A DNA stretch of 41,198 bases, taken from the NCBI GenBank assembly GCA_003220265.1, contig QHRW01000130.1, positions 1-41,198 on the forward strand. Reading direction: 5' to 3'. This document shows, piece by piece, positions 26,614 through 34,718 of this stretch (its first letter is position 1; every line of letters starts with the position of its first letter). Origin of the DNA: Candidatus Rokuibacteriota bacterium. Lineage in GTDB: Bacteria > Methylomirabilota > Methylomirabilia > Rokubacteriales > CSP1-6. A model generated the notes under the pieces. It searched no databases and had not been told where the DNA came from. It worked only from the letters and a program-made list of their open reading frames with translations. Made by a program: the position numbers and the translations under genes.

Positions 26614-28395
26614 ATGCCATCTCGCAAGCAACTGGAGAAGCTCACCGCCAAATACATGAAGGAGATCCGCGACGCCGATGCGGCGAAGCTCAGCCTGCGC
26701 GAGTACCTGCGCGAGGGGCTGGTCGGCGGCGCCGCCGGCCTCATCGCGCTGCAGGGCATGCGCAACTTCCGGCCGTTCTGGGCGCACGCCAGCCATGACC
26801 GCGACGGCCTTACCGGCTCCTCCGGCACCGCCAACGTCGTGAGCCCGCCCAACACGCCCTTCCAGGATCCGCTACCGATCCTGCCCACACTCTCCCAGAA
26901 GACGCTGACCCCCGCACCGACCAAGGCCGCCAACATCGCGGCCGGTGAAGCGGCGCGCGCCGACCACCAGAAGTGGGACCAGTTCCTGCCCCAGAAGACG
27001 TACGAGATGGAGGAGGTCGCCGTCTCGGAACAGTTCTACCCGGCCGTCAACGGCGTGCCGCCGAGCACGACGTGGCGTTTCCGTGACACGGTCAACGGCA
27101 ACGTCAGTCCGTTGGTACGCGCCAACTACCAGGAACCGATCGTCGTCCGCATCTGGAACCGGCTGCCGGCCGCCAACGGCGGCTTCGGCATCAACCAGGT
27201 GACGACGCACCTGCACAACGGCCACACCGCGTCCGAGTCCGACGGCAGCCCCGTGGACTTCTACGACGCCAACAAGTTCAAGGACTACCACTACGTGAAC
27301 ATGCGGGCCGGCTTCGCCAGCACCCACGCCCCGCTGGGCGACACCCGCGAGACGATGAGCACGCTGTGGTTCCACGACCATCGCTTCGACTTCACCGCCG
27401 CCAACGTCTACAAGGGCCTCGCCAGCTTCTTCCTGCTCTTCAGCGCCGACCAGAACCAGGACACCGGCAACGAGGCCACGGGCTTCCGGCTGCCGAGCGG
27501 CGCCTACGACATCCCGATGATCCTGACCGACAAGGTCTTCGATCCCGCCACCGGCCAGCTCTTTTTCGACCGCTTCAACCTCAACGGCATCCTCGGCGAC
27601 AAGTACGCCGTCAACGGCAAGATCCAGCCCTATCTCAACGTCTACAAGCGCCGGTACCGCTTCCGCATCCTCAACGGCGGTCCCTCGCGCTTCTACCAGC
27701 TCTTCCTCAGCAACAACCAGGCGTTCACCCAGATCTCCAGCGACGGCAACCTGCTACCCGCGGCGATCTCACGGTCCAGCGGAATCCTTCTCGGCGTGGC
27801 CGAGCGGGTCGACGTGATCGTGGACTTCACCAACGCCGCCACCAATAGTCGCATCTATCTCGAGAACCGCCTGCAGCAGACGAAAGGCGAGGGCCCCGAC
27901 AGCCAGCTCACCACGCCCACGGCGCTGGTCGAGTTCCGCGTGCTCGGCAACCCGCCGCAGGCCGATCAGAGCCTCATCCCGACCACGCTCATCGCGAACC
28001 CCACCCGGCCGGCGTCGTCCAAGACGCGGTCGTTCGACTTCGACAAGAGCCGCGATGGGCTGTGGGTGATCAACGACCAGATCTTCGACCCCAACGTCAT
28101 CAGCTTCCAGGTCAGGCAGAACGCGACCGAGACGTGGAACATCGACGGCCACAGCCGGGACTGGAGCCATCCGGTCCACATCCACTTCGAGGAATTTGGC
28201 ATCGTGAACCGCAACGGCAGCACGCCGCCGCCCGAGGAGCGCGGCCGCAAGGACGTCGTCAGCGTCGGCAACTTCCACGGCGACGCCCAGGTCAAGATGC
28301 AGTTCCGCGACTTCCTCGGCCACTACCCGATGCACTGCCACAACACGATCCACGAGGACCATCACATGATGCTGCGCTGGGAAATCATCCCGTAG
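26614..28395 (+). CDS. Multicopper oxidase (three cupredoxin domains)
   Basis: 593 residues from ATG 26614, supported by AAAGGAG 8 bases upstream. All four copper-binding blocks are present: HLHNGH at 199-204, HDH at 254-256, HPVHIH at 519-524, and HCHNTIHEDHHMM at 574-586. The last supplies the type 1 cysteine (575), with a methionine 10-11 residues further as axial ligand. The N-terminus is a charged stretch and then a hydrophobic segment at about 35-48 without a clear Tat motif, so export is uncertain. Such enzymes oxidise Cu(I), Fe(II), Mn(II) or phenols with O2, or form spore-coat-type oxidases. The next gene encodes an SCO-like protein, suggesting a copper-linked pair. Confidence 0.92.
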   Translation: MPSRKQLEKLTAKYMKEIRDADAAKLSLREYLREGLVGGAAGLIALQGMRNFRPFWAHASHDRDGLTGSSGTANVVSPPNTPFQDPLPILPTLSQKTLTPAPTKAANIAAGEAARADHQKWDQFLPQKTYEMEEVAVSEQFYPAVNGVPPSTTWRFRDTVNGNVSPLVRANYQEPIVVRIWNRLPAANGGFGINQVTTHLHNGHTASESDGSPVDFYDANKFKDYHYVNMRAGFASTHAPLGDTRETMSTLWFHDHRFDFTAANVYKGLASFFLLFSADQNQDTGNEATGFRLPSGAYDIPMILTDKVFDPATGQLFFDRFNLNGILGDKYAVNGKIQPYLNVYKRRYRFRILNGGPSRFYQLFLSNNQAFTQISSDGNLLPAAISRSSGILLGVAERVDVIVDFTNAATNSRIYLENRLQQTKGEGPDSQLTTPTALVEFRVLGNPPQADQSLIPTTLIANPTRPASSKTRSFDFDKSRDGLWVINDQIFDPNVISFQVRQNATETWNIDGHSRDWSHPVHIHFEEFGIVNRNGSTPPPEERGRKDVVSVGNFHGDAQVKMQFRDFLGHYPMHCHNTIHEDHHMMLRWEIIP

Positions 28396-28426
28396 CAGGC
28401 GCGCGGCCTGGAGGAGGGACACCCAC

Positions 28427-29101
28427 ATGAACCGACGCGCATTCGTCATCGCCGCCGGCGCTGGCGTCATGGCCCTGCCGTTCATCCCGCACCTGCCGAC
28501 GGCGCCGGTGTTCCAGGCGCGCGCGCGAACGCCGGAGCAGCGGCGGCGCAGGGCATTTCCAAACGTGGCCCTGCTCACCCACGACGGCCGGGAGGTCCAC
28601 TTCTACGACGACTTGCTGAAGGACAAGACGGTCATCTACCACTTCATGTACACGCAGTGCCGCGACGGCTTCTGCGCACCCACCGTGGCCAACCTGGCGC
28701 GGGTCGAGAAGGCCCTGAAAGGACGCGTCGGGCGCGACGTCTTCATGTACTCGATCACGCTCGATCCCAAGCACGACACACCCGCGGTGCTGAAGAAGTA
28801 CCGCGCTCACTTCACCCGCAACCCGGGTTGGGTCTTCCTGACGTCGGACAAGCCGCAGCGCATAGAGCGGCTGCGGCGGGCGCTCGGCTACTGGCGGCGC
28901 GATTCCTTGCAGGACGCCGACCCGGCCAGCCATCTGGGCCATGTCCAGCTCGGTATCGAGCCGCTCGAGCGGTGGTGTAGCGCGCCGGGGCGCCTGCGCG
29001 CCGGCGCCATCAAGGATTACCTCTGCTGGATGGAGCCGGACGGCGAGCGGCCGACACCGTGGATGCTTGCCGACCGGAAGGACCGGGTTCGCACGAGCTG
29101 A
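28427..29101 (+). CDS. SCO1/SenC-like thioredoxin-fold protein with CX4C motif
   Basis: 224 residues with a twin-arginine-like leader (NRRAFVIAAGAGVMALPF). The mature part matches SCO/SenC: LLTHDGREVHFYDDLLKDKTVIYHFMYTQC, VFMYSITLDPKHDTPAVLKKY, then GWVFLTSDK. Normal SCO proteins bind copper with CxxxC and a distal His. Here the cysteines are Cys78 and Cys83 (CRDGFC), so four residues separate them, and candidate histidines are 169 and 172. The altered spacing could change copper binding or make it a thiol-disulfide protein. It follows the multicopper oxidase by 31 bases with a GAGGAGGG-type ribosome site, so it may mature or protect that enzyme. Confidence 0.85.
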   Translation: MNRRAFVIAAGAGVMALPFIPHLPTAPVFQARARTPEQRRRRAFPNVALLTHDGREVHFYDDLLKDKTVIYHFMYTQCRDGFCAPTVANLARVEKALKGRVGRDVFMYSITLDPKHDTPAVLKKYRAHFTRNPGWVFLTSDKPQRIERLRRALGYWRRDSLQDADPASHLGHVQLGIEPLERWCSAPGRLRAGAIKDYLCWMEPDGERPTPWMLADRKDRVRTS

Positions 29102-29124
29102 TCGCGGGGCTGGCGTGGTGCCGG

Positions 29125-29133
29125 TGCTATCAT
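29125..29133 (+). promoter_or_regulatory. Extended -10 box before the small zinc-ribbon gene
   Basis: TGCTATCAT, an extended -10 (TGnTATCAT), ends 7 bases before the ATG at 29141. No ribosome site lies between, so the message may be leaderless. Confidence 0.35.
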
Positions 29134-29140
29134 CGGCGCC

Positions 29141-29329
29141 ATGCCAGCCAAGGTGCCGTGGTTGCCGTCATCGTTGCCGGCGGGGGCGCGTCCCGAGAAA
29201 TGTCCGCGGTGCGGCAAGGCGGGGTTCATTCCGTGGACGCTACGGCGTGACGATCGCACGAAGACCGTGATGCGCACGTGGGTCTGCGTCGAGTGCCAGA
29301 CCACGCAAGAGCGCCCGGAGCCGGAGTAG
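29141..29329 (+). CDS. Small zinc-ribbon protein
   Basis: 62 residues with two cysteine pairs, CPRCG near 21-25 and CVEC near 49-52, separated by about 25 residues. This is a zinc-ribbon arrangement. No catalytic motif and no membrane segment are present. Such small proteins may bind nucleic acid or other proteins. I assign no function. It stands alone between the SCO-like gene and the convergent LOG gene. Confidence 0.6.
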   Translation: MPAKVPWLPSSLPAGARPEKCPRCGKAGFIPWTLRRDDRTKTVMRTWVCVECQTTQERPEPE

Positions 29330-29347
29330 ACGCCCGGGTGAGAACGG

Positions 29348-30436
29348 CTACGGCAGGCGGCTGCCGCTGTCCGTGTCGGCCGGCGCCGGCGGCGGCGTCG
29401 GCCCTTCGGTCGCGTTGATCGCGTCGAGCAGGCGGCGCAGCCGTGAGTACGACGACCGGTTGAACGGCACGATCAGACGCGGCAGCTCGGGATACTCGTT
29501 GAGCTCCTGCGACACCGGACCCGGCGCCTGCACCAGCGGCCCCTTCAAGATGTCCTCGAAGTCGCGCTGGATCTGCTCGAGCCCGGCATCCGGCAGCGGC
29601 CGCTCGAGCCGGAACACCATGTTGTCGCCGACGATCCGCGAAGAGTGGAACACGCGGTAGAAGCCCGTCACCTGCTCCACGGCGTCTTCGACGCGATCGA
29701 CGATGCGGTAGAAGGCGACGTCGTTGGGATCGATGAGCCGCCGGTCGACCAGCGTGCCCTGCACGAAGCGGTCCCAGATGCGCCAGTAGGGCTTGGGCCC
29801 CGACTCCACCAGGATGACCGGCACGATCGTGGACTTGCCCGTCTGCATGAGCGTGAGCAGCTCGAAGCATTCGTCCATCGTGCCGAAGCCGCCCGGGAAG
29901 AGCGCCACCGCGCTCGCTTCCTTGACGAGGAACAGCTTGCGCGTGAAGAAGTACTTGAACGTGATGAGCTTGGGATCGGAGGCGATCCAGGGATTGGCCT
30001 CCTGCTCGAACGGCAGGCGGATGTTGAGCCCGAAGCTCTTCTCGCCGCCGGCGCCCTCCTGCGCGGCCCCCATGATGCCGGCGCCGGCGCCGGTGACCAC
30101 CATCCAGGCCTGCTGCACCATCTGCGCGCCGAACGCGCGCGCCGCCACCGCCGCCTCATCCGTGCCCGCGGTGCGCGCGGAGCCGAACACGGTGACCTTG
30201 CGCACCGCGCGGTAGGGCGCGAACACCTTGTAGGCGTAGCGCAGCTCCTTGAGCGCGGTGTTGGTGACCTTGAGATCGCCCGTCGGCGTGCCGTCCTCGT
30301 GCATCTTCAGCACGGTGGTCAGCATGTGCTGGAAGTAGCCGCGGCGCTCGGGCGGGATGCCGGCAAGCTCGACCAGCTCGGCGATCAGGCGATTCGCGGC
30401 GTCGTTCTGGAGTTGATACCGACGTGTTTCAGCCAC
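29348..30436 (-). CDS. LOG-family protein (putative nucleoside 5'-monophosphate phosphoribohydrolase), long form
   Basis: 362 residues. The Rossmann core has VTVFGSARTAG, GAGAGIMGAAQEGA and the signature PGGFGTMDE at 181-189, the PGGxGTxxE motif of cytokinin-activating LOG enzymes and related proteins. Such genes were once called lysine decarboxylases. The protein is much longer than the ~190-residue LOG, with about 80 extra N-terminal and 110 C-terminal residues, as in the long bacterial subgroup whose function is less clear. The start is GTG at 30436. A TATACT box ends 6 bases before it, so a leaderless message is possible. It lies 15 bases after the EamA gene. Confidence 0.88.
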   Translation of the reverse strand: MAETRRYQLQNDAANRLIAELVELAGIPPERRGYFQHMLTTVLKMHEDGTPTGDLKVTNTALKELRYAYKVFAPYRAVRKVTVFGSARTAGTDEAAVAARAFGAQMVQQAWMVVTGAGAGIMGAAQEGAGGEKSFGLNIRLPFEQEANPWIASDPKLITFKYFFTRKLFLVKEASAVALFPGGFGTMDECFELLTLMQTGKSTIVPVILVESGPKPYWRIWDRFVQGTLVDRRLIDPNDVAFYRIVDRVEDAVEQVTGFYRVFHSSRIVGDNMVFRLERPLPDAGLEQIQRDFEDILKGPLVQAPGPVSQELNEYPELPRLIVPFNRSSYSRLRRLLDAINATEGPTPPPAPADTDSGSRLP

Positions 30437-30442
30437 GATTCG

Positions 30443-30448
30443 AGTATA
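30443..30448 (-). promoter_or_regulatory. -10-like box directly before the LOG gene
   Basis: TATACT on the minus strand ends 6 bases before the GTG start codon. A TTGACC lies 21 bases further upstream, which is longer than the ideal spacing. Confidence 0.35.
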
Positions 30449-30451
30449 CCG

Positions 30452-31333
30452 TCACCTGTGCCCGATGGCGGTCAACCAAAGCCCGGCGACGACGAGGGCG
30501 CCGCCGGCGACGGTGAACGCGGTGAGCGGCTCGTGTAAAAAGAGCACGCCCAGCAGCGCCCCGGCGATCGGCTGCACGGTGACGAACGCGGCGGCGCGTG
30601 AGGCTTCGACCCGCGTCAGCGCCCAGTTCCACAGCAGGTAGCCGAAGGCGGTGATGACGACGCCCAGGTACAGCGCCCCGACGGCGCCGCCGGCGGTGAG
30701 AACGGGCCGGGCGCCCGCCAGCCACTCGGCGAGCGCCAGCGGCGCCGTGGCGGCGCCGCCCCACACGATCGAGCGCGCGGTGACGTCCAGCGGCGCGCGA
30801 CGCAGCAGCACGTTGCGGCCGATCAGCGAGTAGGAGCCGTACGCGATTCCCGAGAGCACGAGCAGCAGGTCACCCCGCCAGTGCGGCACCAGGGCGTGCG
30901 TCACGCCCGGGATGCCGTTGACGACCACGAGCATCGAGCCCAGCAGCGCGAGCCCGGCGCCGATCTTCTCACGACCGCTCAGGCGCTCGCCGAGCACGGC
31001 GGGCCCCAGCAGCATGATCGACAGCGGCTCGACGATGATGAGCAGCGAAGCGTTGGTGGCGGTGGAGCGGGCGATGCCCCAGTGGCCGAACGCGAACGCG
31101 CCCGCGAAGCCGAAGACGCCCATCCACAGGATGCGCCAGGCGTCGCCGCGGCTCGGCGGCGGCGCCTTCCGCGACAGCGCGCGAGCCGACGGCACCAGGA
31201 TTGCGGCGCCGGCGGCCAACCGGATCAGCGCCAGCAGCGCGGGCGGTACCTCGTCGAGCACGAGGCGGGTGGCGGCATAGGACGTCGCGTACACGAGATT
31301 GGCGCCGAAGAGGACGAGGTAGGCCGTGCGCAC
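30452..31333 (-). CDS. EamA/DMT-family transporter
   Basis: 293 residues from GTG 31333; an ATG at 31375 would add 14 residues. Ten hydrophobic segments in two EamA repeats are visible. The first opens with AYLVLFGANLVYATSYAATRLVL. The second begins near GDLLLVLSGIAYGSYSLIGRNVLL and ends with AAAFVTVQPIAGALLGVLFLHEPLTAFTVAGGALVVAGLWL, the typical DMT closing motif. These inner-membrane carriers export or import metabolites such as amino acids or nucleotides, and the substrate is not predictable. It is divergent from the ATPase cluster at 31420. Confidence 0.9.
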   Translation of the reverse strand: MRTAYLVLFGANLVYATSYAATRLVLDEVPPALLALIRLAAGAAILVPSARALSRKAPPPSRGDAWRILWMGVFGFAGAFAFGHWGIARSTATNASLLIIVEPLSIMLLGPAVLGERLSGREKIGAGLALLGSMLVVVNGIPGVTHALVPHWRGDLLLVLSGIAYGSYSLIGRNVLLRRAPLDVTARSIVWGGAATAPLALAEWLAGARPVLTAGGAVGALYLGVVITAFGYLLWNWALTRVEASRAAAFVTVQPIAGALLGVLFLHEPLTAFTVAGGALVVAGLWLTAIGHR

Positions 31334-31344
31334 TGGCGCCCTAC

Positions 31345-31362
31345 CGTAACATTCACGTAACA
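31345..31362. promoter_or_regulatory. Tandem CGTAACA repeat with 11-base period
   Basis: CGTAACA occurs at 31345-31351 and again at 31356-31362, exactly one 11-base step apart, in the control region between the EamA gene and the ATPase cluster. Direct repeats with this spacing are typical of binding sites for OmpR/PhoB-type response regulators. The protein that binds here is not known. Confidence 0.4.
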
Positions 31363-31419
31363 GTCGAGCGGGCATTCCGTGGGTAAGATCATGCGTCGCC
31401 GTCGACCTGGAGGATCGCC

Positions 31420-31743
31420 ATGCGCTTTTCGCCGCTCTCCTTTGTCCTGGGTCTCGCCGCCGCCGCCCTCGTGCCGGTGATCTCGCGCGTGTTTCGTCCG
31501 CTGGCCGTCGAGGCTGCGGCCGCGGGGATGGGCATGATGGAGGATGCCCGCCGGATCGTCGCCGAGCAGATGGAGACGCTCGAGGACATCGTGGCCGAGG
31601 CGCGCGCCCGGCGCGAGCATCTCGACGCGGACGCCGCCGCCGTGGTCGCTGACGCCGGCGAGGAGGCCGCAGAAGAGCCGGTCGTGGCCGCACCGGCGCG
31701 CCGCCGCACGCCGAACGGCAGTGCCCGGCGTCGCCCGTCCTGA
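31420..31743 (+). CDS. Small membrane protein resembling DUF5132
   Basis: 107 residues. One N-terminal membrane segment (SPLSFVLGLAAAALVPVISRVF) is followed by an amphipathic, acidic helix (MMEDARRIVAEQMETLEDIVAEARARR) and a basic Ala/Pro/Arg tail. The pattern of a short helix, RPLAVEAAAAGM and a charged helix resembles DUF5132 proteins, which are often encoded near heavy-metal-type ATPases. GGAGG lies about 7 bases before the ATG. It is the first gene of the cluster at 31420-38676 and is likely to have a structural or accessory role, which is inferred from position. Confidence 0.7.
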   Translation: MRFSPLSFVLGLAAAALVPVISRVFRPLAVEAAAAGMGMMEDARRIVAEQMETLEDIVAEARARREHLDADAAAVVADAGEEAAEEPVVAAPARRRTPNGSARRRPS

Positions 31744-31753
31744 TCGTGCCGGC

Positions 31754-32260
31754 ATGAACGCCGTGCACGTCGCCCACGACATTCCCGGCCGTCTCCGCCT
31801 TCGCCTTCCCGCGGGCGCGCCGGCGGAAGGACTGCAGGCCGCCGTCTCAGCCGTGCCGGGCGTGACCCGCACGGCGTGGTCGCCCCGGACGCGCAGCTTT
31901 CTGGTCCTGTACGATCCCGCGACCGGCAGTCGCGCCGCCATCGCCGACGCCGTCTCACAGGCGAGCGGTCTTCCTGCCCCGCTTGCGCCGGACGCGCCGT
32001 CCGCCGCGCCGGCGCCATCAGGCGAGCCGGGGGCCGCCGTCGCGCTCGGAGTGCGCCAGCTCTTCGGGGAAGTCGACGAGCGTGTGCAGCACGCCACGCG
32101 CGGACTCGTTGGCCTGAGCGGTCTGTTGCCTGTCGCGCTGACCGCGTGGGCGCTCGCCGAGCTCGTGCGCGGCCGGGCGGCGCCGCTGGCCTGGACGAGC
32201 GCGCTGTGGTACGCGCACGGGCTGTTCCGCGACTACCAGGTGCCCGTGAAGCCGGACTGA
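31754..32260 (+). CDS. HMA-like (CxxC-less, arginine-rich) membrane protein
   Basis: 168 residues from ATG 31754. The N-terminal 70 residues fold like a heavy-metal-associated domain but lack CxxC. In its place is HDIPGRLRLRLP, followed by LQAAVSAVPGVTRTAW and FLVLYDPATGSRAAIADAV. An Ala/Pro-rich linker at 74-95 leads to RQLFGEVDERVQHATRGLVG and a hydrophobic region at about 117-155 (one or two helices). The same module opens the two ATPases that follow. It could recognise the ATPase partner or bind anionic ligands through its arginines. It is spaced 10 bases from the DUF5132-like gene and 3 bases from the first ATPase. Confidence 0.75.
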   Translation: MNAVHVAHDIPGRLRLRLPAGAPAEGLQAAVSAVPGVTRTAWSPRTRSFLVLYDPATGSRAAIADAVSQASGLPAPLAPDAPSAAPAPSGEPGAAVALGVRQLFGEVDERVQHATRGLVGLSGLLPVALTAWALAELVRGRAAPLAWTSALWYAHGLFRDYQVPVKPD

Positions 32261-32263
32261 AGC

Positions 32264-34369
32264 GTGGCGCCCCAGATCGCCCATTCGGTTCGCGGACGCC
32301 TGCGCGTGCGCTATCCCGTCCCGTGGCTTCGCGCCCAGCGCGACACGCTGGAGTCCGGCCTGCGCGCGTTGCCCGGCGTGCGCGCCGTCAGCGGCAGCAC
32401 GCTCACGGGCAGCGTGCGGATCGACTACGATCCGTTCCAGCTCGCCGAGCGCGGCATCGTCGAGGTGCTGGAGCGAATGGACGAGCGGCTCGGCGCCCCG
32501 CCCGCGCCGCGCCGCCCGGCACATCGTCGGCGCGTCCTGGAGAAGAAGCGCCCCCTGCTCGGCCTGCTCGGCACCAGCACGGTCCTCGCCGCCGCCTGCC
32601 TGCCCGCGCCTCCGGCGGTCGTGGCCGGCCTGGTCGTGGCCTCCGAGGTGCCGTCGATGCTCCGGGCCGCGGCGGCGCTTGGCCGCCGCCGGCTCGACGG
32701 CGACGTGCTCGAGGCCTCCACGCTGCTGCTGCTCACCGCGCGCCGCCACTTCGTGGCCGCCGCGCTGCTGACGTGGCTCCGCACGCTGGGCGAGTACGTC
32801 GTCGCGCGCACCGTCGTCACGGCGCGCCGGTCGCTGCACGAGGTCATCACGCCGCCGGACGCCGTGGTGACGCGCGTCGAGGGCGACACGCCTCGTCCGG
32901 TTCGCGTGCCCACGCTGGCTGTCGGCGACATCATCGTGGTGGGCACCGGGCAGCGGCTGCCCGTGGACGGCACGGTGGTCCGGGGCGAAGCGCTCGTGAA
33001 CCAGCAGACGATGACGGGGGAGGCCCTTCCCGTGGAGCGGCGCGCGGGCGACACGGTGTTCGCCGCCACCACGGTCGAGTATGGCGAGGTCGCCGTGCGC
33101 ATCGACCGCGTGGGACTCGACACCGCGGTCGGCCGGATCGTGCGGGCCATCGAGGGCAGTGCCGAGGAAAAGTCCGACATCCAGGCCTTCGCCGAGCGGC
33201 TCGCCGATCGTGACGTCGGCCGCACGCTGGGGCTGGCGGCGCTGGGCACCGTCCTGGCGCGCAGCCTCGACGCCGGCACGGCGATCCTGGTGTCGGACTA
33301 CGGCCTCGCCGCCCGCGTCGGCATTCCCACCGCGATCGTGGCCTCGATCAGCCGGGCCTGGCGCCATGACATCCTGATCAAGGGGCCGCGCGTGCTCGAA
33401 AATCTCGCCCGCGTCGACACGGTGGTGTTCGACAAGACGGGCACCCTCACCCTCGGCGCGCCGCGCGTCACCAGCATCGCGCGTTACGGGGCGCTCTCGG
33501 AGGACGCCGTGCTGCGCCTGGTGGCGGCGGCCGAACGGCCGTTCCGCCACCCGGTCGCCCGCGCCGTCGCGCGGCTCGCCGCGGAGCGACGGCTCGACCT
33601 CCCGGAGGCCACCACGCGAGCCGAGCGGATCGGGCTCGGCGTGGACGTGGACGTCGAAGGCACGCGCGTGCTCATCGGCAGCCGCCGCTTGATGGAGGGC
33701 CACGAGGTGGCGCTGCGCGCGGCGCTCGGCGACGAGATGGCCGCGCACGCCGTGGGCGCCTCGCCGCTGTTCGTCGCCGTCGACGGACGCCTGGCCGCGC
33801 TGCTCGTGCTGCAGGACGAGCTGCGCAGTGACGCGCCAGAAGCGGTGCAGGGCTTGCGCGCGCGTCACATGCGCAACGTCATCCTGCTCTCGGGCGACCA
33901 CGCGGAGCCGAGCCGTGTCATCGCCGAGTCGCTCGGGCTGCGCCACCACTACGCCGATCTCCTGCCCGAGGACAAGGCGCGGCTCATCGCCGGCCTCAAG
34001 GACGAGGGCCGCGTGGTCGCCATGGTCGGCGACGGTGTCAACGATGCCCTCGCGCTCGACGAGGCCCACGTCGGCATCGCCGTGCCGGGCGGCGCCGAGG
34101 TGGCGACCGAGGCCGCTGACGTCGTTCTTCTCGGCGGCGGGCTGGACCGCGTCGTCCTGGCGCTCGACCTGGCCCGCGAGAGCGTGGCCGGCATCCGCCA
34201 GACGCTCGGTATCGCCGCCCGCGCCAACCTCGTCGTGGTCGGCCTGGCCTCGTTTGGCTTCGCCGGCCCGGTGGCCAGCGTCCTGCTGAGCCACGGCACC
34301 ACCGTGGCGGCCGCCTTGCTGAACTCGTCCCGGGCCGGCCGCCGCCTGACCGTGCAATCACCTGCATGA
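32264..34369 (+). CDS. P1B-like P-type ATPase without CPx cysteines
   Basis: 701 residues from GTG 32264. The HMA-like N-terminus (HSVRGRLRVRYP, ALPGVRAVSGSTLTGSVRIDYDP) has no CxxC. Actuator motif TGEALPVE is at 251-258, phosphorylation site Asp390 in DKTGTLT, the P1B-type His-Pro dipeptide at 429-430 and GDGVND at 589-594. At the transmembrane site where P1B pumps have CPC or a variant, this one reads VSDYGLAARVGIP (343-355), without cysteine or the preceding proline. Ion specificity must therefore differ from Cu, Zn or Cd pumps. P1B-6 (FezB-like) ATPases of ferrosome loci also lack N-terminal CxxC and carry arginine-rich N-termini. Assignment to that group is inference. Confidence 0.85.
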   Translation: MAPQIAHSVRGRLRVRYPVPWLRAQRDTLESGLRALPGVRAVSGSTLTGSVRIDYDPFQLAERGIVEVLERMDERLGAPPAPRRPAHRRRVLEKKRPLLGLLGTSTVLAAACLPAPPAVVAGLVVASEVPSMLRAAAALGRRRLDGDVLEASTLLLLTARRHFVAAALLTWLRTLGEYVVARTVVTARRSLHEVITPPDAVVTRVEGDTPRPVRVPTLAVGDIIVVGTGQRLPVDGTVVRGEALVNQQTMTGEALPVERRAGDTVFAATTVEYGEVAVRIDRVGLDTAVGRIVRAIEGSAEEKSDIQAFAERLADRDVGRTLGLAALGTVLARSLDAGTAILVSDYGLAARVGIPTAIVASISRAWRHDILIKGPRVLENLARVDTVVFDKTGTLTLGAPRVTSIARYGALSEDAVLRLVAAAERPFRHPVARAVARLAAERRLDLPEATTRAERIGLGVDVDVEGTRVLIGSRRLMEGHEVALRAALGDEMAAHAVGASPLFVAVDGRLAALLVLQDELRSDAPEAVQGLRARHMRNVILLSGDHAEPSRVIAESLGLRHHYADLLPEDKARLIAGLKDEGRVVAMVGDGVNDALALDEAHVGIAVPGGAEVATEAADVVLLGGGLDRVVLALDLARESVAGIRQTLGIAARANLVVVGLASFGFAGPVASVLLSHGTTVAAALLNSSRAGRRLTVQSPA

Positions 34370-34483
34370 TTGACGGAGGGATCGTCGAAACAGTGTCCGC
34401 GTTTCGTCATCGCGGTGTCACACTTGCTCCGTACCCTGGTAGGCAGAGACATTGCAGTCTGGCCTCGAAGGGAGGGAGCCGTG

Positions 34484-34633
34484 ATGCTCGTGACGCTGTT
34501 GATGGGCTTCCTGGCGGACCTGGTCTTCGACTCGGCGGCGACCATGCGGCGCTCGTACCGCGCCGACGTCGATCGCTACTTGACCAAGCGCGGCCTCCGC
34601 TCGGACTCGACCGGACACACCCCCGCTCGCTGA
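34484..34633 (+). CDS. 49-residue putative membrane peptide between the two ATPase genes
   Basis: The ATG at 34484 has GGGAGGGAG 6 bases upstream, a strong ribosome site. The product opens with a short hydrophobic segment (MLVTLLMGFLADLVFDSAA), then a basic stretch with RRSYRADVDRYLTKRGLR. It may be a small membrane partner of one of the pumps, like the small subunits known for some P-type ATPases. No family is recognised. The longer frame from 34370 lacks such a ribosome site. Confidence 0.5.
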   Translation: MLVTLLMGFLADLVFDSAATMRRSYRADVDRYLTKRGLRSDSTGHTPAR

Positions 34634-34718
34634 CGCTGCCCCTCGCGGCCCCCCGGGGGCCGTGGACCGCGCGCCCGTGAGGGACGCGGTCGTCGGTCGA
34701 TTCCCGGCATCGCCGTCG

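Noticed and set aside
32018..34357. 779-residue minus-strand frame opposite the first ATPase
   Set aside because: The plus strand shows all P-type ATPase motifs; the minus-strand product is low complexity His/Arg/Ala sequence.
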